Shown: in pieces, positions 49,526-64,000 of the stretch
How positions within the stretch are numbered: position 1 is the stretch's first letter
Layout: the number at the start of each line of letters is the position of its first letter
Assembly: GCF_014229645.1 (NCBI RefSeq)
Contig: NZ_JAATOD010000003.1
Coordinates: 62,001 to 126,000 of the forward strand
Length of the DNA stretch: 64,000 nucleotides
Direction of reading: 5' to 3'
Origin: Listeria swaminathanii
GTDB taxonomy: Bacteria; Bacillota; Bacilli; Lactobacillales; Listeriaceae
Made by a program: the position numbers and the translations under genes
Notes under the pieces: model-generated
Database searches by the model: none
What the model saw: the letters and a program-made list of their open reading frames with translations, nothing else
Told to the model about the DNA's origin: nothing

Positions 49526-52500
49526 TTATTTGCTTTTTCTTCTTTGTCTAGTCTTCCATAAGAATAGAGCTAGTCCTACTAAGCAAATCCCCATCAAGAC
49601 AATCCATAAATTCATTTGATCGCCAGTTCTTGGGATTGCTTCTCTGTATGTTGCTGTATGTTGCCTATTATTTTCCGTCACGTTCACGTTACCTTTTTTA
49701 ATAGTTTCTTTGTCTACTACTTGAATGTTAGCAACAACAGAAAGCTCTTTTTTGCCTGCATCTGCCGTTCCTTCATTCGGGTCAATCGTGTAAGTGACTT
49801 GGTATGTGCCAGCTTTTTTAGTGTTAACTTTTCCTGTTATTTTCACTTTAGAAAGTGGGATTTCGATGCCGTCTCTTGACATTGCACTAACGAAATTATC
49901 TTTCGCATCCCAATTTTCATTTGTTGTTAGCTGGCTATCATGGATGATAATTTTTGCGTGATTTTGCAACACTGTTACACGGGATACGCTTGTCACGCCA
50001 TCGTAACGGTAGCTGATTTCGTACGTGCCCGGATTTTGTGTATCAACACGGCCAATAACTGTTACGTCAGCTAGTTTCACTGTATCGCCTTTTTTATTCG
50101 TAGCTAAATCAAAGTTATCTTTTGCTTGCCAATCATCCCCTGCATAAATGGTGCTATCATGGCTCTCTACTTTAGTCTGTCTTGGTTTTACAGTAACTTG
50201 CACGACCTTAGAAATCCCCTCATAACGATACGTTACCGAATATGTTCCAGGTGTCGTCAAATCAACATCAGAAGCGTCTTCCACTGTTACATCTTTATAA
50301 GCAACAGCATTTCCAGCTTTATCAATCGCTCGGTCAAAATTGTCTTTCGCGCTCCAAGTATCACCTGTATAAACCACAGAATCATCCGCATAAATGGCAG
50401 TTTGTGGATTTTTCACTGAAACTTGAACTGTTTTAGAAAAGCCGTCGTATTTGTAGGTGATTGGATATGTCCCTGCTTGTGTTCTATCAACAGTTCCCTC
50501 CACTTCCACATTTGCAAAATCGACTGCATTTCCATCTTTATCTCGAGCGCTATCAAAGTTATCTTTTTCATCCCATGGCTCATCAATATAAATCGTGGAG
50601 TTGTGCGCATTTACAGCTGTTTGAATGTTCTTCACTGTCAATGTCACTGTTTTTGTAGCTCCATCATAACTATATTTGATTTGATATGTGCCAGCTTTAT
50701 TTGTGTTCACTGTAGGTGTTTCCGTAACGCTAACCTCTGAAAAGGCTACCGAGTTCCCGTCTTTATCTACAGCATTATCAAAGTTGTCTTCCGCTGTCCA
50801 GCTATCACCCACATAAATAGTGGCATTGTGCGCATTAACGCCTTTTTTGTTTTCTTTTACTGTTACAGTTACTGTTTTCGTTTCGCTCCCATATTTGTAG
50901 CTAATGGAATATGTGCCGGCTTGCGCAGTGTTGACTGTACCTGTCGCAGTAACTTTATCAAAAGTGACCTGGTTTCCGTCTCTATCTGCGGCGCTATCAA
51001 AGTTATCTTTCGCACTCCAAGTATCGCCGGTATAAATAGTGGAATCATGCGCGTTCACTTCGGTCGAATCGGCTTTTACCGTAACATTGACCGTTTTAGA
51101 CATATCGTTGTATTTATATGTGACTGGATATGTGCCAGCTGTTGTTGTATCAACAGAACCAGTGACTACGATATCTGCAAAAGCAACGGCTACTCCTTCT
51201 TTATCGAGTGCGCTATCGAAATTATCAGCCGCACTCCAACTTTCGCCCACATAAATCTTAGAGTCATGCGCGTTCACTGCTGTTAAATCTTTTTCCACTT
51301 TCACTTGGATGACTACTTCAACTTCTTTGCCATCTTGTTCCAGCGTGTACGTAAGCGGATATGTTCCACCTTGGTTTGGACCATTTTTAATCGCGTTTAG
51401 TTGCGTTTCATCTACTTTTACTACATTTGTGCGGTCTTGTGCGTTTGAATTTACGCCATTTTTCACTTCTTCAAAAGCAGCTGTTTTTGCTTTTGTTACC
51501 GCTTGTGCTTCTGTTAGCGCTACTGCATCTTTGTATTCAAGTGAGAAGTTAGTTGCTCCAATTCTTAAACGGTCTTTCTGAGCAATGTTTCCTCCCGCAG
51601 TTGTTACATAAATTGGTGCAGTCGATTTCTGTTCTTCGCCAAAAATGTCTTTAATCGCAATTGTTAGGTCTGTAGCTGCTATTGTTTTGCCGTTAGTAGA
51701 AACACCTACAATTGCGCCAGATCCATCACTTAGCGTTTTCGCAGTCGCTATTCCGGTATTCGCTGTAGTCCACTTATAGCCATCTGTTGCTGCTTGAATT
51801 TTTTGGAAGAAGTCTGGTTCGATTGTGTCTTCTGCCGCTTCACCATCTGTATGAGCTACTTTTGGTAAAGTAATCTTCAAGCTTTTGCCTTCTTGAACTA
51901 ATTTTTCATTTAAGTTTACTTTTAAATCAGTTTCTGGTGCGTAAGAAATATAACCAGCATTGATGTGTTGTGCATCTGGTTGCGCTGGGTCGATTTCTTT
52001 TACCCAACCAGTCTCAGCTCCTAGATTTGGCGTTGCGCTATTTAATGACTTATCTTTACCAACATTTTGCAAGGTAAACTTGTATCCTGCTTTATCAGGG
52101 AATTTAACTGCATATTTTCCGTAACCAATGCCTAAATTGTAATCAAATTTATAGTCACCATTCGCATCGGTTGTCGTCGTTACAGTTTCCCCGTCTTTAG
52201 TAAATGCTTCATACTTTGAAGTTGTTTCATTCCATTTATATAATTCAACTGTTTCATTCGCAAGTGGTGTATCACTTTGCGTAGACTCATATACACCATT
52301 TGCATTTTTATCTTTAAATAATTTACCTGCGACTTCTACAATTACTAATTCTGCCCCTACTCGAGTACCAGCGATAGATCCTGAGTAAGTGTTCGTTGTA
52401 ACTGCATAGTACGGGTTGTATACGTCACGTTCACCAATTTTATTTCCAGCTGTAGCGGAATCAAAAGTTTCATCTACTTTTAGCGGAACTTTAATTGTTT

Positions 52501-55465
52501 GCGTTTCTCCAGATTCGATTTCCGTTTTCACTTTGATACGGACCATGTTGACTTTTCCGTAATCTGCAAGTGTATTACTGTAAATAGCATCTGTCGTATA
52601 GTTACTTGAAGTTGCTTCAGCTGTATAACTCACGTCAAACTGCGCTTTTTGCGCGTCTGTCATTGTGAGTGCATCGCTTAGTTTCATATCCCATTTAAAA
52701 GGTTCACTTTGGAATTTCGAGCCAAAGTCTTGACCAGTTTTTGGAATTGGGATGTAAATATCTAGGCTTTCAGCGATACCACTAGACGTATTCGTGATTT
52801 TAACCATATAATCAGCATCAGTTCCTGGTGTGAAATACGAAACTGTGCTGTCATCATCTTCTACATAAGCCGCTTTGATTCCTTCTCCAGCTACATTTAG
52901 GAAAGTTTCTACTGTAACTGTATCTTGTTTAGGAACACTTAGTGTACTTGTATTAGTAGATAGCAGTCGTTCTGCATCTTTACCATTTTGGTTCACATCA
53001 AGCCCATTATCCAGGAAAATATTCGCTCCTAGCGCCGAAGTAACATTACTTCCACCCCAAGCAAGCAACTCTTGAATATCTGTATGGATACTCTTACTTA
53101 AAGTCATATCGAATGTTGTGTTATAGCTAATATTTAAATATTGTTTTTTGGCTGGATAACCGATAAATTCGCCTACTGTAACATCTGTTGTTTTGATAAC
53201 ATACACTTTATCGCCGTTATTAGCTGATTTCGCTTCAACAGAAAAATCGACTTCTTTGCCGTCTTGATCTGTCAGTTTAATAGATGCCGGTTTAACCGTT
53301 GTTCCTTCTAATTGACGTAAATAAATTTCTGGATTGTTAAGGACGGTTCTTGTTCCATATGGGTAATCATGCATAATTAATGATGCTTTTGTGGTTACTG
53401 TGTCTCCCGCACGAGCAGTCTTAATTAGTGCACCTTCAGTGTTATAAAATGCAGCTGTTCCATTCGCCGCCGTGCTTACACCAGTTGTAACAGTGTACGT
53501 TGATGAACCTGAAACTTTGGTATTTGCTTCATCTTCAGCATCCCAAATATTAACATCAAATTGAACCGAAGTGATACCCGGCTTCACTATTCCGTATGAT
53601 GCGCTGTTGGCCGCTTTGAATGGCGCGGAAGTATCAATATTTGTAAATCCGGTAGAGAAGTCCCCTACATTCGCTTTTACTTCTGTAAAGTATTCCCCTT
53701 CTTGAAGACCTACTGCCGTTGCTTCTAGCGTTAGCATTTTATTCACATTTGTTTTAGGAAGAGTACCTTCGTAAGTTCGATATTCTGGATTTAAGTTAGT
53801 TTTATATTGTACATCTGTTGCCTTATTGCCAGCTAATTTGCCATCAAAAGGTAAATTAACTGTATATGCTTCCCAGTTTTCATCAAATTTAATTTGGTAA
53901 ACTTGATTTGTTTTTACTCCAGCAGTTTGCTTATTGTTAATCTGAATAAGACCTGCCCAAGTTTCATTATCTGGATTAATATAGTTATTTCTTGGTAGCA
54001 TAACCATTTTATTTGCTGTTCCACCAACTACTTTACACGTATCTTTCGCAGCTAGCGTTGTTGTATCGTTGGAATCATTGGTTAATGCGTCTGTTTCAAA
54101 TACTTGGTCATCATATGTTGTAATAACCGCATGCGGGACTTTAGGCGCCGTATAGGTCCCAACCGGGGTTCCAGCTGGCACTTTATATTTAACCGCAAAA
54201 ATGGTTTCTACTACGCCATAGTAATTTTCTTGTTTAAAATCAATAACGACTTTATTTTCGCTTGGATAATGGGTGATGGTTCTATTGTCAGTATTTCCAA
54301 TCACACTTTTACCTTCGTTAACTACACCGGCATACTCCATACCTTCTGGATAATAAAGGGTCGTCGTAACATTTTTAGGAACAAAGATTTTTGATCCACG
54401 GCCGTCTGCTTGGTTGATACCATTTACAACTGAATATGGTTTTGTATAATTATAAGAATCTTCTGTATCTGTACTTGCCATCACTTCTGGTAAAAAGGAC
54501 GATGTATACCAGTTTCTAAACATGGTTTGAACACTCTTTTGAGAAGCGTAACCGACAACATTTTTACCTTCGGCGTGAACGCTTTGCTCTGCTGAGGCAA
54601 CCGGCGTGCTTCCTTCACCCATGTAAGCATCGACTTTGATAGGCGATTTTAAGTCTGCTGTGCCATAATACTTGGCTGCATCTACTTGAACAGAAAAGCT
54701 AAGCGTTAATTTCTCTGTTGCAGGTTCTAGTTCATAGCTGACTGTTCCATAAGTGGCCTTGTTATACCCAGCCTCTTTGTCCGGAACTGTCACCGAAGTA
54801 ATCGAGTCACCAACCGGATTACCTGCGCCAAAATAACTTAAAACACTTGAATCAGAGCTACTTGTTGGTTGGTAGCTGCTTGGAACAGGTAGAGAGACAA
54901 ATCGCATACCATCTGGTAACGTGAAATTTATTTTTTTACCAGTGGAACTATTATTATTAAACTCTACTGTGACAGAAACGTCTTTGATATCCCCATTACC
55001 CCATGCTGTTTTGTTATAATCAGGAATATTTAAGGCTACAGTAGGCGCACTGGATTTAAGCCCTGTTTTACCAGGAGTTACAGTTGCCGTCTCTTCAGAT
55101 ATTTCACTTACTTTATAAGAAGCAGTGTATTCTTTTTCTGCTCCGGCTTTATCTTTGTAGGAAATAATAAAGTCGACAGAGCCATTTTTGGTAGCTACAT
55201 ATTCAACTTCCTCGCCATCCGTCTTTTCTCCATCAGGCGTTTCTATAGCTAATATTTTAACTTGCGTGTTTTTCGGTGTGGCTTTAAGTGTCAGTGTAGC
55301 TTTCTTTTTGTCGCTTGAAAGGTCTTCTTGAATAGTATAAGCAACAGAATCATCGCCTTTTTCTTCCGCAAAAACTGGGAATGAGGAAAGGTTTAGCTGA
55401 CCGAATATTAATAATGCCACCATGACTAACAATAAGGGGCGCCTCAAGCTTGTTGTTTTTATCAT
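49526..55465 (-). CDS. giant cell-wall-anchored protein with SdrD_B-like domain and seven Ig-like repeats
   Basis: The 1979-residue protein has a signal peptide (ends near FPVFAEEKGD) and a long adhesin region of several beta-sandwich domains (about 130-1030). An SdrD_B/Cna-B-type domain follows (about 1040-1160, AGKLFKDKNANGVYEST), a linker domain, then seven tandem Big_3-type repeats of 72-75 residues (about 1405-1925, consensus NAHDSTIYTGDTWSAKDNFD to AGTYPITYKY). The sorting signal is IPRTGD instead of LPxTG, followed by a helix and RQRRKSK. It is probably an adhesin. It lies downstream of the rotary ATPase operon on the same strand after 95 bases. Confidence 0.88.
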   Translation of the reverse strand: MIKTTSLRRPLLLVMVALLIFGQLNLSSFPVFAEEKGDDSVAYTIQEDLSSDKKKATLTLKATPKNTQVKILAIETPDGEKTDGEEVEYVATKNGSVDFIISYKDKAGAEKEYTASYKVSEISEETATVTPGKTGLKSSAPTVALNIPDYNKTAWGNGDIKDVSVTVEFNNNSSTGKKINFTLPDGMRFVSLPVPSSYQPTSSSDSSVLSYFGAGNPVGDSITSVTVPDKEAGYNKATYGTVSYELEPATEKLTLSFSVQVDAAKYYGTADLKSPIKVDAYMGEGSTPVASAEQSVHAEGKNVVGYASQKSVQTMFRNWYTSSFLPEVMASTDTEDSYNYTKPYSVVNGINQADGRGSKIFVPKNVTTTLYYPEGMEYAGVVNEGKSVIGNTDNRTITHYPSENKVVIDFKQENYYGVVETIFAVKYKVPAGTPVGTYTAPKVPHAVITTYDDQVFETDALTNDSNDTTTLAAKDTCKVVGGTANKMVMLPRNNYINPDNETWAGLIQINNKQTAGVKTNQVYQIKFDENWEAYTVNLPFDGKLAGNKATDVQYKTNLNPEYRTYEGTLPKTNVNKMLTLEATAVGLQEGEYFTEVKANVGDFSTGFTNIDTSAPFKAANSASYGIVKPGITSVQFDVNIWDAEDEANTKVSGSSTYTVTTGVSTAANGTAAFYNTEGALIKTARAGDTVTTKASLIMHDYPYGTRTVLNNPEIYLRQLEGTTVKPASIKLTDQDGKEVDFSVEAKSANNGDKVYVIKTTDVTVGEFIGYPAKKQYLNISYNTTFDMTLSKSIHTDIQELLAWGGSNVTSALGANIFLDNGLDVNQNGKDAERLLSTNTSTLSVPKQDTVTVETFLNVAGEGIKAAYVEDDDSTVSYFTPGTDADYMVKITNTSSGIAESLDIYIPIPKTGQDFGSKFQSEPFKWDMKLSDALTMTDAQKAQFDVSYTAEATSSNYTTDAIYSNTLADYGKVNMVRIKVKTEIESGETQTIKVPLKVDETFDSATAGNKIGERDVYNPYYAVTTNTYSGSIAGTRVGAELVIVEVAGKLFKDKNANGVYESTQSDTPLANETVELYKWNETTSKYEAFTKDGETVTTTTDANGDYKFDYNLGIGYGKYAVKFPDKAGYKFTLQNVGKDKSLNSATPNLGAETGWVKEIDPAQPDAQHINAGYISYAPETDLKVNLNEKLVQEGKSLKITLPKVAHTDGEAAEDTIEPDFFQKIQAATDGYKWTTANTGIATAKTLSDGSGAIVGVSTNGKTIAATDLTIAIKDIFGEEQKSTAPIYVTTAGGNIAQKDRLRIGATNFSLEYKDAVALTEAQAVTKAKTAAFEEVKNGVNSNAQDRTNVVKVDETQLNAIKNGPNQGGTYPLTYTLEQDGKEVEVVIQVKVEKDLTAVNAHDSKIYVGESWSAADNFDSALDKEGVAVAFADIVVTGSVDTTTAGTYPVTYKYNDMSKTVNVTVKADSTEVNAHDSTIYTGDTWSAKDNFDSAADRDGNQVTFDKVTATGTVNTAQAGTYSISYKYGSETKTVTVTVKENKKGVNAHNATIYVGDSWTAEDNFDNAVDKDGNSVAFSEVSVTETPTVNTNKAGTYQIKYSYDGATKTVTLTVKNIQTAVNAHNSTIYIDEPWDEKDNFDSARDKDGNAVDFANVEVEGTVDRTQAGTYPITYKYDGFSKTVQVSVKNPQTAIYADDSVVYTGDTWSAKDNFDRAIDKAGNAVAYKDVTVEDASDVDLTTPGTYSVTYRYEGISKVVQVTVKPRQTKVESHDSTIYAGDDWQAKDNFDLATNKKGDTVKLADVTVIGRVDTQNPGTYEISYRYDGVTSVSRVTVLQNHAKIIIHDSQLTTNENWDAKDNFVSAMSRDGIEIPLSKVKITGKVNTKKAGTYQVTYTIDPNEGTADAGKKELSVVANIQVVDKETIKKGNVNVTENNRQHTATYREAIPRTGDQMNLWIVLMGICLVGLALFLWKTRQRRKSK
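49700..51290 (-). repeat. seven tandem Ig-like (Big_3) coding repeats
   Basis: Units of about 216-225 bases encode HDSTIY, WSAKDNFDSA, GTVDT, AGTYxIxYKYDG in order. Divergence between units shows old duplication with selection on the protein rather than recent copying. Copy number may vary between strains. Confidence 0.85.
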
Positions 55466-55560
55466 TTAAGTTTATCTCCTTTTGTTTTTTCCAAATCATC
55501 CGGTAAATAGTTAAGTTTTTTAAAACCTAACCGCGGACTTTGAGGATATTTTTATGAAAA

Positions 55561-61472
<5,912 letters not shown>

Positions 61473-61491
61473 CTACCTTCTGTATGAGATT

Positions 61492-61513
61492 GGGGTACTA
61501 AGAAATGTACCCC
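61492..61513 (-). other. short hairpin between the ectodomain gene and the c-subunit gene
   Basis: GGGGTAC, eight bases, GTACCCC: perfect seven-base stem, no T tract. It lies in the only sizeable gap (57 bases) of the operon and may be an mRNA-processing or stability element that adjusts c-subunit expression. Confidence 0.6.
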
Positions 61514-61520
61514 TCTACTA

Positions 61521-64000
<2,480 letters not shown>

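Noticed and set aside
49700..51290. CRISPR-like periodicity in the repeat region
   Set aside because: The period of about 220 bases is in frame and encodes Ig-like protein repeats; no short direct repeats with unique spacers.
55500..55535. Terminator between the ATPase operon and the giant wall protein gene (GTTAGGTTT/AAACTTAAC)
   Set aside because: A nine-base stem with G-U pairing exists but there is no T tract, so I cannot support termination; readthrough into the wall protein gene remains possible.

Overview
The window is chromosomal DNA of a low-GC Gram-positive bacterium. Gene content and order match Listeria sensu stricto: L. monocytogenes, L. innocua or a close relative, in the interval that L. 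monocytogenes EGD-e numbers roughly lmo0085 to lmo0167, read in reverse. Diagnostic genes are mptACD, ctaP, the zurA-type zinc transporter, pdeB/pdeC, chiB and the lma/monocin regulatory genes. Locus equivalences and gene names are from memory, not from a search. I cannot decide the species. Lack of lmaB/lmaA fits L. innocua or an L. monocytogenes strain with a deleted monocin locus.

Layout. 1-3.4 kb: housekeeping cluster (rsmI, GIY-YIG protein, tRNA methyltransferase, yabA, ricT, holB). 3.5-6.7 kb: an RsbR-type stressosome paralogue, a small membrane protein between two near-identical terminators, and an LPXTG adhesin with two Cna-B repeats. 6.9-11.1 kb: HAD phosphatase, a nuclease-helicase fusion and a Crp/Fnr-type regulator. 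11.1-13.5 kb: zinc ABC transporter behind a perfect Zur box. 13.7-15.4 kb: oligopeptide-binding lipoprotein. 15.4-21.3 kb: type VII secretion (LXG) toxin island, with two small partner proteins, one full LXG toxin with an EndoU-like tip, its immunity gene, and a graveyard of orphan toxin tips and immunity genes. 21.5-25.2 kb: ctaP and two peptide-type permeases behind a SAM-I riboswitch. 25.3-28.4 kb: small GNAT and Fe-S proteins, a divergent IMP dehydrogenase and a c-di-GMP phosphodiesterase. 28.6-37 kb: a surface 5'-nucleotidase, a stripped monocin locus (regulators, lysis cassette and a beta-propeller protein, no tail genes), a Crp-type regulator and a second EAL protein. 37-45.6 kb: ROK protein, chitinase, two small membrane paralogues (one without a start codon), an ArsR-controlled oxidoreductase pair, a pyruvyltransferase-like protein, DUF2200 and ManO. 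45.7-48.5 kb: mptACD behind a sigma-54 promoter. 48.7-55.5 kb: Crp-type regulator and a 1979-residue cell-wall protein. 55.5-64 kb: operon for an unusual rotary ATPase.

The most interesting system is the last operon. It encodes catalytically complete-looking alpha, beta and gamma subunits, a short epsilon, a membrane-anchored b-delta fusion, and a c subunit in which the ion-binding carboxylate of helix 2 is replaced by Val60. No a subunit is seen. It also encodes a multi-TM protein and a large membrane-anchored extracellular protein with fibronectin-like segments, translationally coupled to another similar gene that runs off the window. It looks like an ATP-driven rotor that does not pump ions through the usual route and may act on extracellular partners. 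Second is the LXG island, where a roughly 300 bp shared linker explains how toxin tips can be exchanged. Third is the monocin remnant, which keeps repressor, ImmA/IrrE-type protease, three operators, holin, amidase and a possible receptor-binding or bacteriocin-like propeller, but no particle genes.
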